Of a stretch of DNA of 47,672 nucleotides, positions 24,687-32,616 are shown piece by piece. The stretch covers positions 1-47,672 of the forward strand of contig NZ_LLWQ01000208.1 in assembly GCF_001447385.1 (NCBI RefSeq). The letters run 5' to 3'. Both the position numbers and the translations under genes were made by a program. The notes below the pieces were generated by a model. That model made no database searches. It saw only the letters and a program-made list of their open reading frames with translations, and was not told where the DNA came from. This DNA comes from Paracoccus sp. MKU1 (GTDB taxonomy: Bacteria > Pseudomonadota > Alphaproteobacteria > Rhodobacterales > Rhodobacteraceae). Each line of letters opens with the position of its first letter. Position 1 is the stretch's first letter.

Positions 24687-25372
24687 ACCTCTTCAGGCGT
24701 TCCGCCACGCATTATGGCAAGACACCTCAGCCAGAGACGCCTTACCAGAGGGCTGCGCAGGTCTGGGACGAGCGCATCGGCTCCGCCCGCGTTCAGGCCC
24801 GCAACTGGCGCTACATGGCCTTCGGCAGCCTGATCCTCGCGGCGGGATTTGCTGGCGCCCTGGTCTGGCAATCCGCACGCGGCACGGTAGTGCCCTGGGT
24901 TGTTCAGATCGACGCGCTCGGCGAGGCCCAGGCGGTCGCTCCGGCCTCCGCCGACTACGAGCCGACCGATCCACAGATCGCCTTCCATTTGGGTCGTTTC
25001 ATCGAGCAGGTTCGTTCCATCCCCGCCGACCCGATCATCGTGCGGCAGAACTGGCTGCGCGCCTATGAGTTCACCACGGACCGTGGCGCGGCCGCACTTA
25101 ACGACTTCGCCCGCGCCAACGACCCGTTCACCCGCGTCGGTCGTCAACAGATCGCCGTCGAGGTGTCCTCGGTCATCCGGGCCTCGCCGGGATCGTTCCG
25201 CGTCGCCTGGACCGAGCGCCACTACGAGAACGGCCAGCTTTCCGCGACCGAGCGTTGGACCGCGATCCTGACCGTCGTGATCCAGACTCCGCGCAGCGCC
25301 GAGCGCCTGCGCGCCAATCCCCTCGGAATCTATGTCAATGCGATCTCCTGGTCGCGGGAGATGAGCCAATGA
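24683..25372 (+). CDS. trbF: TrbF (VirB8-like) channel protein
   Basis: The 229-residue protein starts MNLFRRSATHYGKTPQPETP. It has a single membrane anchor at about 37-57 and a periplasmic VirB8 fold containing FIEQVRSIPADPIIVRQNWL and the terminal ANPLGIYVNAISWSREM. VirB8 proteins scaffold the inner-membrane complex. Gene order (after trbL, before trbG) and four-base overlaps at both ends are standard for P-type systems. Confidence 0.93.
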   Translation: MNLFRRSATHYGKTPQPETPYQRAAQVWDERIGSARVQARNWRYMAFGSLILAAGFAGALVWQSARGTVVPWVVQIDALGEAQAVAPASADYEPTDPQIAFHLGRFIEQVRSIPADPIIVRQNWLRAYEFTTDRGAAALNDFARANDPFTRVGRQQIAVEVSSVIRASPGSFRVAWTERHYENGQLSATERWTAILTVVIQTPRSAERLRANPLGIYVNAISWSREMSQ

Positions 25373-26397
25373 CTGAAACGCTTGTTCATGAAACCAGGTC
25401 TCCGGGCATCAGGACGCCGACGTTGGTGGCCCTCCTGCTATCCGCATCCGTGTTGGCAGGATGTGCCAGCAACCGGGTGCGGGAATTCAGCTACGACGAG
25501 TACGTGCCGCCGCTGCCCACTCCGCCCGCCTCGGCTGCCGAGGAACGTCCTCGACCCCTGCACACGCCGCCGGTCTGGACTGTGGCGCATGGCGGAGCGG
25601 CGGCAGGCACACCGACCGGACGTATCGAAAACGCCAATGCCGCCGCCCGGGTCGAACCGCGCCGCGAGGGCTATTACAATGCGATCCAGATCTATCCCTG
25701 GTCGGAAGGTGCCCTCTATCAGGTCTATGCCGCGCCGGGTCAGATCACCAACATCGCACTCGAGCCGGGCGAACGTCTGACCGGCGCGGGTCCGATCGCC
25801 GCAGGGGATACCACGCGCTGGATCATTGGCGACACAGAGAGCGGGTCCGGATCCACCGCCCGCGTCCACATCCTCGTCAAACCGACGCGGGACGACATCT
25901 CGACCAATCTGGTGATCAGCACTGACAGGCGGGTGTACACGATCGAGTTGCGTGCGCGCGAGGCACTCTACATGCCATCTGTCGCCTGGGCTTATCCGGC
26001 TGCGCCGCGTGGCGGTCGACAGGCTGTGGCAACCGCGCCGACCATTCCGGCGCCCTCTGCCCGCAATCATCGCTACGGCTTGCAGATCCAGGGGGAAAGC
26101 CCGCCCTGGCGCCCGGTTTCTGTCTTCGACGACGGCCGCCGCGTCTATGTCGTTTTCCCGGCTGGCATCGCCCAGGGCGAGATGCCGCCGCTCTTCGTGC
26201 TCGGCGCCGACGGAGAACCACAGATCGTCAACAGCCGCATTCACCGGAACGTGCTGATCGTGGATCGCCTCTTCGGTGCGGCGGAGCTCCGGCTGGGGGC
26301 AGGAGACCGCCAGCAGGTGGTCCGGATCGTGCGCATGGAGGAGCGCGAGGCCGATGCGCGGACGGAGGGGGATGCGCGAAGGGGAGGGGCGTCATGA
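25369..26397 (+). CDS. trbG: TrbG (VirB9-like) outer-membrane complex protein, apparently lipidated
   Basis: The 342-residue protein has a leader ending in the lipobox VLAGC (C32), so signal peptidase II processing is likely. The VirB9 domain follows, with YYNAIQIYPWSEGALYQVYA, LEPGERLTGAGPIAAGDTTRW, HILVKPTRDDISTNLVISTD and a C-terminal NHRYGLQIQGESPPWRP block. It builds the outer-membrane ring with TrbI. No separate TrbH lipoprotein gene is present, and lipidation of TrbG could take its place. I start at ATG 25369, which overlaps the trbF stop; the longer upstream frame lies inside trbF. Confidence 0.92.
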   Translation: MTETLVHETRSPGIRTPTLVALLLSASVLAGCASNRVREFSYDEYVPPLPTPPASAAEERPRPLHTPPVWTVAHGGAAAGTPTGRIENANAAARVEPRREGYYNAIQIYPWSEGALYQVYAAPGQITNIALEPGERLTGAGPIAAGDTTRWIIGDTESGSGSTARVHILVKPTRDDISTNLVISTDRRVYTIELRAREALYMPSVAWAYPAAPRGGRQAVATAPTIPAPSARNHRYGLQIQGESPPWRPVSVFDDGRRVYVVFPAGIAQGEMPPLFVLGADGEPQIVNSRIHRNVLIVDRLFGAAELRLGAGDRQQVVRIVRMEEREADARTEGDARRGGAS

Positions 26398-27515
26398 GTG
26401 ACACCGATACCGCAGCTCCGATGCGTCTGCGCCCCGATCCGCCGCGCGTGACCCGGCTGTCGCGCAAGGTTCTGGCCGGTGTCGGAGCGGTCGCCCTGTT
26501 CGGCATCGGGGGTGCGCTGATCTATGCGCTCCAGACCCGTGAGGCCGGGCCGGGAGGTGGAGAACTCTATTCCATCGACAACCGACCGGCCGCGGACGGC
26601 CTGGAGGGGTTGCCGTCCGACTATACCGGACCGGTTCTGGGACCCGCACTGCCCGGTGACCTCGGGCGGCCGATCCTAGATGCACAGGAGCGGGGAGTGC
26701 CCGTGGGCCCTCCGCCGATTGCGGGCCCGACCGTCGATCCGGAAGCGGAGCGCCGCAGGGCAGAGGAGGACGCCGCGCGTCTGAGCGGTGTCTTCTTCCA
26801 GACGGCGTCTGGCAGGGCAACGACGGACGGGGGCGGCGTGAACCTTCCGGGCCTGGGTGGCTCCGGGCAATCCGAGGGGAGCCGATATACGGCTTTCCTC
26901 AACGGTCCGGTGGACCGGCAGACCGTCGCGTCGGATCGCATTCAGCCGCCAGCCTCGCCGTACATCCTTCAGGCGGGAGCTGTGATTCCGGCCGCGCTCA
27001 TCACCGGCATTCGCTCCGATCTCCCGGGCCAGATCACCGCGCAGGTCACCGAGAATGTCTATGACAGCCCGACCGGATCGCTGCTGTTGATCCCACAAGG
27101 AACCCGCATCATCGGCCAATACGATGAAGGTGTGACGTTCGGCCAACGCCGCGTGCTGTTGGTCTGGAACCGCTTGATCCTTCCCGGTGGCCGATCCATC
27201 GTTCTCGAACGTCTGCCAGGCGCGGATGCGAGCGGCTATGCCGGCCTCGAAGATGGCGTCAACTACCATTGGTGGGATCTGATGCGCGCGGCGGGTCTGT
27301 CCACGCTGCTCGCGATCGGCGCGGACCTCGCCACCGATGACGAAGACCGCCTGGTCCAGGCGATCCGCGATGGCGCGGTGGACACGATCAACCAGGCCGG
27401 TCAGCAGATCGTACAGCGTCAGTTGCAGGTCGCGCCGACATTGACCATCCGTCCGGGGTTCCCGGTCAGGATCATCGTCACCCGCGATCTGGTATTCGAA
27501 CCGGCAGGAGGTTGA
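26394..27515 (+). CDS. trbI: TrbI (VirB10-like) channel protein
   Basis: The 373-residue protein has a short cytoplasmic start, one membrane segment (about 27-46), a proline-rich periplasmic linker (55-120) and a C-terminal VirB10 domain. The domain contains ASPYILQAGAVIPAALITGI, SLLLIPQGTRIIGQYDEGV and NYHWWDLMRAAGLSTLLAIG. It spans from the inner membrane to the outer-membrane ring and gates transfer. It is the last core Trb protein of the operon; its stop lies two bases before the DUF2274 start. Confidence 0.93.
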   Translation: MSDTDTAAPMRLRPDPPRVTRLSRKVLAGVGAVALFGIGGALIYALQTREAGPGGGELYSIDNRPAADGLEGLPSDYTGPVLGPALPGDLGRPILDAQERGVPVGPPPIAGPTVDPEAERRRAEEDAARLSGVFFQTASGRATTDGGGVNLPGLGGSGQSEGSRYTAFLNGPVDRQTVASDRIQPPASPYILQAGAVIPAALITGIRSDLPGQITAQVTENVYDSPTGSLLLIPQGTRIIGQYDEGVTFGQRRVLLVWNRLILPGGRSIVLERLPGADASGYAGLEDGVNYHWWDLMRAAGLSTLLAIGADLATDDEDRLVQAIRDGAVDTINQAGQQIVQRQLQVAPTLTIRPGFPVRIIVTRDLVFEPAGG

Positions 27516-27517
27516 TC

Positions 27518-27751
27518 ATGTCGAAACTGAAGCTGGGACCTCTGCCCGATGACAAGCCGGTGAAAGTGACCGTGGAATTGCCCGCGTCCGTTCATCGCGA
27601 TCTTGTCGCCTATGCGGAGGTGTTAGGGCGGGAGACAGGCCAGCCTGTAGCCGATCCTGTCCGGCTGATCGTGCCGATGCTGGAGCGGTTCATGGCCACG
27701 GATCGCGGGTTCGCGAGGGCGAGGCGCGTGTCCACCGGGAGCGAAGCGTGA
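27518..27751 (+). CDS. DUF2274 domain protein
   Basis: This 77-residue protein reads MSKLKLGPLPDDKPVKVTVE then LPASVHRDLVAYAEVLGRET and PVRLIVPMLERFMATDRGFA. It is a typical DUF2274 member that closes Trb operons in alphaproteobacteria. The strand-helix-helix pattern suggests an RHH-like DNA-binding protein, perhaps for feedback on transfer genes. The start is ATG 27518, nine bases after CAGGAGG and two past the trbI stop; a TTG six bases upstream overlaps trbI and is less likely. Confidence 0.85.
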   Translation: MSKLKLGPLPDDKPVKVTVELPASVHRDLVAYAEVLGRETGQPVADPVRLIVPMLERFMATDRGFARARRVSTGSEA

Positions 27752-27825
27752 AGGAAGCTCACGCTGAGTGCATGTATTTTCACTCGCGCGGTGAGCTGAC
27801 CCGGCTGATATTGCCTGCAATCGAA

Positions 27826-27850
27826 CTCAGCTCGCGCGAGCCGAGCTGAG
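27826..27850. terminator. Hairpin at the end of the trb operon
   Basis: The arms CTCAGCTCG (27826-27834) and CGAGCTGAG (27842-27850) pair perfectly around a seven-base loop, 74 bases after the DUF2274 stop. A second palindrome CTCGCGCGAG overlaps the left arm and loop. A C/G-rich stretch follows, not a T-tract, so this is at best an imperfect terminator or a mobile-element border structure. Confidence 0.4.
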
Positions 27851-27905
27851 CGGGGGCTGCGGTGAATGCTGTGCCCCGCTTCCTTAATGGATGAAGGTGC
27901 GAGAC

Positions 27906-28409
27906 ATGAGCCAAGACTCCCCCGTTCAGATGTCCTTCGATGTCCCCAGGGATGCGCGCTATTTTGAGGACTACGTCCCCGGAAGTTGCTTCCAGTTTGG
28001 CGGAGTGGAGGTTCACGAAAAGGAAATCATCGAATTTGCCGCCCAGTTTGATCCGCAGCCAATCCACATGGATCGGGACGCCGCAGAGAGCGGCCCATTT
28101 CGTGGGATCATTGCCAGTGGCTGGCACACGATTGGCCTGATGATGAGGCTCTTCGTGGAACACTACCTGACCTCCGTTGCAAGTATGGCGTCCCCGGGAG
28201 TGGATGAAGTGCGGTGGTCTGTGCCCGTGCGTCCGGGCGATCAGCTCCAGGTGAGGATCACGATCACAGAAGCCCGACCGTCAAGGACGAAGGCGGACAG
28301 GGGGCTGGTGCATTCTTTTGTGGAGGCGGTGAACCAGCGCGACGAGGTGGTCGCCAGTTTCAAGGCGATGAACATCATCGGGAAGAGACCTTCCGCATCC
28401 AGGCAATAG
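27906..28409 (+). CDS. MaoC-type (R)-enoyl-CoA hydratase-like protein
   Basis: The 167-residue single hot-dog fold protein has the MaoC signature FAAQFDPQPIHMDRDAAESG (catalytic D49 and H54), followed by FRGIIASGWHTIGLMMRLFV. Family members hydrate trans-2-enoyl-CoA to (R)-3-hydroxyacyl-CoA or act on related thioesters. The substrate here is unknown. I start at ATG 27906, six bases after GAAGGTG; ATGs at 27891 and 27930 are alternatives. It is the first gene beyond the conjugation operon, reads away from it and converges with the methyltransferase gene. Confidence 0.85.
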   Translation: MSQDSPVQMSFDVPRDARYFEDYVPGSCFQFGGVEVHEKEIIEFAAQFDPQPIHMDRDAAESGPFRGIIASGWHTIGLMMRLFVEHYLTSVASMASPGVDEVRWSVPVRPGDQLQVRITITEARPSRTKADRGLVHSFVEAVNQRDEVVASFKAMNIIGKRPSASRQ

Positions 28410-28450
28410 ACGGGATTGCTCAGATCAATGGCCCGGCAAGGGGCCGTTGA

Positions 28451-29677
28451 TTAGGGGCCTTCAACGCCGTTCCTCTTGCGCAGCACCGCGACGAAACCCG
28501 GGATCTTCTGCGAGGAGCTTTGCTCATGGATGATCTCGCTGACTTCGCAGATCTCGAAACCGCAGGTTTCGAATTGGTCAGCCAGGTACGCGCTGCCATG
28601 CGCGAAACATCCCGCCTTTGCGAGTTCCCGATAGCTCGACGCACCAAAGGCTGTTGGGTCGGAACCGTCATATGAATAGCTGGTGAAAGCAAATGTTCCT
28701 TCCGGCCGAAGGGCCAGCCACACTGCTTCGAGGACGGGGTTCAGGTCCCCGAAATGGATGAGTGCCGCCGCCGAGACGATCAGGTCAAAGCGGTCTGGAT
28801 GCCGGGTCAGGAAAGAAAGCAAGTCATCCTCGTTCAGGACGTCATAGATGCCCTTCGCGCGGGCGCTCTCAAGCATGTCCGGCGAGAGGTCGACCCCCAC
28901 CATGTGCTGGGTCATCGCGTGGAAGCCGGCGCCGGAGATGCCTGTGCCACATCCAGCATCAAGGGCCGAGAGGAAGGGCGGGGAAGCGTGGCGGAGAACG
29001 GCATCCAGGACGTGACGATGCGCGAAATAGCCTGGGACAAGATCCCAATTCTTCGCCTTTCGTCGGTAGAGGTCGCGCAGAAAGGTGGGTGATGCTCTAG
29101 CTGGAACAGGCGCCTTGCCAATGGATGCAAGAAGTAGTTCAGCGCCTCGCTCGTCTCCGGGGGCGAGACGAAGGTAGCGACGCAATGACAGAGCTGCCGC
29201 GTCAAGATCGTTCAGGGCGATTAAAGCCTCCGCCAAAGCGAAATGCGCCCGCGCATCTTCAGGACTGGCAGCGGTGACTTCGGCGAGAAGGTCGGCTGCA
29301 GTAGCAAAATCCGCCAGATCCATTGAGGTGACAGCCGAATTGTACATCGCTTCCGTATATCCGGGCCGTGTTTCGATGGCCTTCCTGAAGGCTGCAATTG
29401 CGTCTTCAGGCCGCTGCCCCTTGCGCAGAGCTATGCCGAGATTGTTGTACGCTTCCGGCGAGGGTACCGGTGCATGTGCGCAGGCGGCCTCAAGGGCCTC
29501 GATCGCCGCAGTGATGCTACCATGAGCGAGCCGTGCGACCCCGAGCAGGTGAAGCAGGTCCGGGTCGTTAGGGTAATCCATCAAAGTGCGCACGCAGACG
29601 GTTTCCGCCGCCGAATAACCTCCCGCGGCATAGGCGCTCAGAGCTTCGGCCGTGCGGCAACGCTTGATCTTATCCAT
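28451..29677 (-). CDS. TPR-repeat class I methyltransferase
   Basis: The 408-residue protein has an N-terminal half of about five TPR units. These include NDPDLLHLLGVARLAHGSIT, EAYNNLGIALRKGQRPEDAI and DARAHFALAEALIALNDLDA. A C-terminal SAM-dependent methyltransferase domain follows, with LSALDAGCGTGISGAGF (motif I, about 235-251) and GVDLSPDMLESARAKG. The substrate is unknown; the TPR part suggests a protein or polyketide-like partner. The start is ATG 29677, which overlaps the LysR stop by eight bases, so translation is coupled to the regulator. A TTG at 29707 gives a longer version but lies inside the LysR gene. Confidence 0.85.
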   Translation of the reverse strand: MDKIKRCRTAEALSAYAAGGYSAAETVCVRTLMDYPNDPDLLHLLGVARLAHGSITAAIEALEAACAHAPVPSPEAYNNLGIALRKGQRPEDAIAAFRKAIETRPGYTEAMYNSAVTSMDLADFATAADLLAEVTAASPEDARAHFALAEALIALNDLDAAALSLRRYLRLAPGDERGAELLLASIGKAPVPARASPTFLRDLYRRKAKNWDLVPGYFAHRHVLDAVLRHASPPFLSALDAGCGTGISGAGFHAMTQHMVGVDLSPDMLESARAKGIYDVLNEDDLLSFLTRHPDRFDLIVSAAALIHFGDLNPVLEAVWLALRPEGTFAFTSYSYDGSDPTAFGASSYRELAKAGCFAHGSAYLADQFETCGFEICEVSEIIHEQSSSQKIPGFVAVLRKRNGVEGP

Positions 29678-30668
29678 CGCGCGAGGACCCTTTGGAGGGT
29701 ATGACAACTTGTTGGCCCGACATGCCGTCCTGACCGATGGAGTGTTGCGCTGACAGCCAGTCGGACGTGCCCCGGCGGTGCCGTCCGGCGCAGATATGTG
29801 CGGCAGTTATGAGCCGCCGGAGCGCCGGATTGCCGTTCGCTCGATTCCAGATTGCATTGAAGGCCACGCTGTTTTTGGGCTCGTTCACCGGGAGATAGGA
29901 AAGTTCCCGATCATCTGGTCGCTGCCAGGAAGAGACGGCGACCGTAATGCCCTGGTTCAGGGCGACCAGATCCAGAAGCATCTCCTGCGTCGCATCGATC
30001 CTATCGACTTTGAAGTCGCAATCATCTTCGGCCGCCAGAACGCCGCGAATGAAGGCTTCGACCTCGGGACCTGGCGCGGCGACGGTTACTAGGACCCGTT
30101 CGTGCCGCATCGAGGACCAACTGACAGCGGGCATGCCAGACAGTGCATGGGTCTTCGAGGTGACAACGAAAACTTCTTCCTGCCACAGCTGTGCGTAATC
30201 GCAGTTCGACGGGATCTCGCAATCGGTCACGAAGGCGATGTCCAGAGAGCCCGCCGCGACGAGCCTGACATGCTCTCTCGTTGCGCCGTCGACTACGCTG
30301 AGCAGAACCTGGGGATGGGCGGTCGCGTATCGCCTGAGAAGGTCCTTGAGGAATCCGGTGCCCAGCGAGGTCTGAATTCCGATCGTGAGACTTCCGGTCT
30401 TTCCTCGACCTGCAAGCCTGGCATGTCGCTGCGCACGTTCGAGCAGTTCGATCGCCGATTTGGCTTCGCGAAGGAAAGCCTGGCCGGCCTCAGTGAGCTC
30501 GACGCCGCTATGGCGCCTGTCCAGAAGTATCGCGCCGAGCTCATCCTCGATGGCGCGGACGGTGCGGCTTAGCGTCGACTGTTGTACATCCAGAGCTTCG
30601 GCGGCGGCGCGCAGGCTCCGAAACTCGGCGATAGCGATCAATTGGTGTAGTTGACGCAGTTCAATCAT
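29670..30668 (-). CDS. LysR-family regulator
   Basis: The 332-residue protein has an N-terminal winged HTH. It begins IELRQLHQLIAIAEFRSLRA, then AAEALDVQQSTLSRTVRAIE, followed by LDRRHSGVELTEAGQAFLRE. A periplasmic-binding-like effector domain comes after it. Its last 30 residues form an unusual basic, serine-rich extension that runs into the methyltransferase gene. It lies in an operon with that gene and has a T-N11-A palindrome at 30793-30805 with a TATGAT -10 box (30782-30787). The same palindrome recurs elsewhere in the cargo, making this protein a candidate master regulator; the second LysR gene (35883) is the rival. Confidence 0.9.
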   Translation of the reverse strand: MIELRQLHQLIAIAEFRSLRAAAEALDVQQSTLSRTVRAIEDELGAILLDRRHSGVELTEAGQAFLREAKSAIELLERAQRHARLAGRGKTGSLTIGIQTSLGTGFLKDLLRRYATAHPQVLLSVVDGATREHVRLVAAGSLDIAFVTDCEIPSNCDYAQLWQEEVFVVTSKTHALSGMPAVSWSSMRHERVLVTVAAPGPEVEAFIRGVLAAEDDCDFKVDRIDATQEMLLDLVALNQGITVAVSSWQRPDDRELSYLPVNEPKNSVAFNAIWNRANGNPALRRLITAAHICAGRHRRGTSDWLSAQHSIGQDGMSGQQVVIPSKGSSRDG

Positions 30669-30792
30669 GAAGCCACCTCCGAACCTGCAGCCGAAACCTG
30701 CGTTCGGAAGCGGGGGGCTGGCTGCTTGCTTGCTTCAGCGCCTTCTCATGCAACGCCTGATCATCATGAAAAACCTCTCGTATCATACGTAG

Positions 30793-30805
30793 TGAGAATG
30801 TCTCA
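30793..30805. promoter_or_regulatory. T-N11-A palindrome upstream of LysR-methyltransferase operon (site A)
   Basis: TGAGAATGTCTCA, with one further matching pair on each side (GTGAGA / TCTCAC), lies 125 bases before the LysR start. Read toward the gene it sits just upstream of a TATGAT -10 box (30782-30787), where a LysR activator would contact polymerase. It is one of five related sites in the cargo region. Confidence 0.55.
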
Positions 30806-30842
30806 CCCGGCGTTGAATTTCCGTCCGAGAGGAGTAGCGACC

Positions 30843-31466
30843 TTACCGGCTGGCGGCGTTTTTCATCCCCAGGAGAACCGCTGCCAGGATCATGCAGCTG
30901 CCTCCGATCCGGTCGAGCCAACGACGGGCCTCACCCTTCAGCCGTTGGGAGAGCCAATGCGCGCCAGCCCCGTATCCGGTCAGGAACGCTCCGTCCATTG
31001 CGATATAGGTGGCCGACAAAACCAGAAACTGCGGCCAGAACGGCAGCGCCGGATCAATGAACTGAGGAAACAGCGCTGCGAAGAAGACCACGGCCTTGGG
31101 GTTGGCCGCCGAGGTCACGAAGCCTTGCAGCCAAAGGGTCCGAAGAGAGGCCCGTCGAGAAGCGGAGTGCGATATGGGCTTCATGGATCGCCGAAGCGTA
31201 CGCAGGCCGATCCACAGGAGATAGAGGGTGCCGGCCCATTTTACGACGGTCAGCGCCTCGGCGGAGGTAGCGATGACGGTCGCCAGCCCCAGGCCGGCGG
31301 CGAGCATCTGAATCAGGTTCGCTGTCAAATCTCCTGCAGCGGTGAACCAGGCCCGCGGCAAGCCATTGATGGCGCTGTTTGACAGCATCAGCATCTGGCT
31401 GGGGCCAGGCGTACTCATCAGGGCGAGCACGGTTGCGACGTAGATGAGCCAGATATCGATAGGCAT
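30843..31466 (-). CDS. LysE-family amino acid exporter (first)
   Basis: The 207-residue protein has about six hydrophobic segments. It opens with the conserved MPIDIWLIYVATVLALMSTP, followed by GPSQMLML, and has the GFVTSAANPKAVVFFAALFP motif in the middle. LysE/RhtB proteins export amino acids or their analogues across the inner membrane. It lies 30 bases downstream of an Lrp-family regulator on the same strand, the usual arrangement for substrate-controlled exporters. The substrate cannot be read from sequence. Confidence 0.9.
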   Translation of the reverse strand: MPIDIWLIYVATVLALMSTPGPSQMLMLSNSAINGLPRAWFTAAGDLTANLIQMLAAGLGLATVIATSAEALTVVKWAGTLYLLWIGLRTLRRSMKPISHSASRRASLRTLWLQGFVTSAANPKAVVFFAALFPQFIDPALPFWPQFLVLSATYIAMDGAFLTGYGAGAHWLSQRLKGEARRWLDRIGGSCMILAAVLLGMKNAASR

Positions 31467-31495
31467 GGTTTGCTCCGGTATCGCGCGTGGAGTTG

Positions 31496-31951
31496 TCAGC
31501 CGAGTAGCGCCTTTCCAAGCGGTTTTACGGGTTCCGAACGCAGCACCAGAGAGGTCGTGACCGCGCCGAACCGGGCGATGGTGTCGACGATGGTCTCAAG
31601 TTGGCCGGGCGTCGGCACGAGGACTTTGAGCAGGAAGCAGTCTTCGCCGGTCAAACGGTGGACCTCAATGACATGCGGCATCTCGGCAAAGGCTTTCAAG
31701 GCTGGCTTGATGTGCTCATGCGTGGTTTTCAGGCGAATGATGGCCATCATCCCGAAACCGAGCGCGGCGGCGTCCAGACGCGCCGTATAGCCTGCGAGTA
31801 TTCCGCGATTCTCAAGGCGCTTCACCCGCTCCGATGTCGCCGGCTGCGAAAGCCCGACACGTCGGCCGACCTCCGATAGCGGGGTGCGGGCGTTTTCCTG
31901 AAGCGCTTCGAGGATTGCGATGTCAAGGCGGTCGAGCTCACTGGTCGGCAT
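31496..31951 (-). CDS. Lrp/AsnC-family regulator
   Basis: The 151-residue protein has an N-terminal HTH with LDRLDIAILEALQENARTPL and then EVGRRVGLSQPATSERVKRL. A C-terminal RAM/AsnC ligand-binding domain follows, with VLRSEPVKPL at the end. It probably senses an amino acid and controls the LysE exporter encoded immediately downstream. A 10-bp inverted repeat in the divergent intergenic space (31972-32007) is a likely binding site. Length and domain order are normal. Confidence 0.92.
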   Translation of the reverse strand: MPTSELDRLDIAILEALQENARTPLSEVGRRVGLSQPATSERVKRLENRGILAGYTARLDAAALGFGMMAIIRLKTTHEHIKPALKAFAEMPHVIEVHRLTGEDCFLLKVLVPTPGQLETIVDTIARFGAVTTSLVLRSEPVKPLGKALLG

Positions 31952-31971
31952 GTTCCACCACGGATTCCGTT

Positions 31972-32007
31972 AATTCATCGGAAGTTTGTCACAAGCGCCG
32001 ATGAATT
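31972..32007. promoter_or_regulatory. AATTCATCGG / CCGATGAATT inverted repeat, likely Lrp operator
   Basis: Two perfect 10-bp arms (31972-31981 and 31998-32007) are separated by 16 bases, between the Lrp gene and the divergent hydrolase-LysE operon. The 26-base centre spacing places both arms on one helical face. The position suggests that the Lrp protein controls both sides. Confidence 0.6.
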
Positions 32008-32068
32008 GCCATTCCCGTTATCCGTTCGGCAGGGGACACTCCAGAAGGGTGAACATCAGGAGAGTCGC

Positions 32069-32614
32069 ATGAGCCGTCGTTTCGTTATGGTGCCGGGCAT
32101 CGGGGGATCCGGCCCTGAGCATTGGCAAAGCCGTTGGGAAACTCTCTATCCGAACACCCTCCGGATAGAGCCAAATTCCTGGGATGAGCCCGACCTCGCG
32201 GACTGGTTCGCCGCCCTGGACCGGGCGGTCGCCGCGGCACCTTATCCGCCGGTGCTGGTATGCCATTCGCTCGGGTGCCTGCTCTTCGCCCATTGGCGTG
32301 CGGCGTCGTCCCGGGCGATCGCCGCGGCATTTCTTGTTGCCGTGCCGGATCCGAGCGGGCCAGCTTTCCCGGCACAGGCAAAAGCATTCGGAGCGCTACC
32401 TGCAACGGGGTTTGGTGAGCGGCCGGTGTTGGCAGTCGCAAGTGAGAACGATCCCTATGATCCAAAGGCGAGTGCGATAGCTTGGGCTGCCAGGCAAGGC
32501 GCCTGGCCGCGCCGTCTCGGCCCAAGGGGCCATTTGAATGAGGCGTCGAACCTCGGCGCCTGGCCCGAAGGCCGGGAGCTTCTGGCAGATTTCCTCGACG
32601 AGATCGGAGAGTAG
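32069..32614 (+). CDS. RBBP9/YdeN-type alpha/beta hydrolase
   Basis: The 181-residue protein starts MSRRFVMVPGIGGSGPEHWQ followed by SRWETLYP. It has the nucleophile elbow LVCHSLGCLLFAHW (serine near 76) and a late ENDPYDP acid and GHLNEASNLGAWPEG histidine. This matches the small serine hydrolase family of RBBP9/YdeN. The start at 32069 follows CAGGAGA; a longer frame upstream overlaps the Lrp operator. It ends two bases before the second LysE gene, so the pair is an operon. The substrate is unknown. Confidence 0.88.
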   Translation: MSRRFVMVPGIGGSGPEHWQSRWETLYPNTLRIEPNSWDEPDLADWFAALDRAVAAAPYPPVLVCHSLGCLLFAHWRAASSRAIAAAFLVAVPDPSGPAFPAQAKAFGALPATGFGERPVLAVASENDPYDPKASAIAWAARQGAWPRRLGPRGHLNEASNLGAWPEGRELLADFLDEIGE

Positions 32615-32616
32615 CC

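Larger units (their letters stand above)
1438..27751 (+). mobile_element. Replication, partition and P-type conjugation block of a plasmid or ICE
   Basis: The run repA-parA-DUF2840-traF-DUF736-transglycosylase-relaxase-traG-RHH-trbBCDEJ-K-LFGI-DUF2274 on one strand is a recognisable alphaproteobacterial conjugative backbone. Only the opposite-strand defence pair (13806-17873) interrupts it. Neither an integrase nor an attachment site is visible, so plasmid versus ICE cannot be decided. The exact borders are unknown. Confidence 0.85.
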
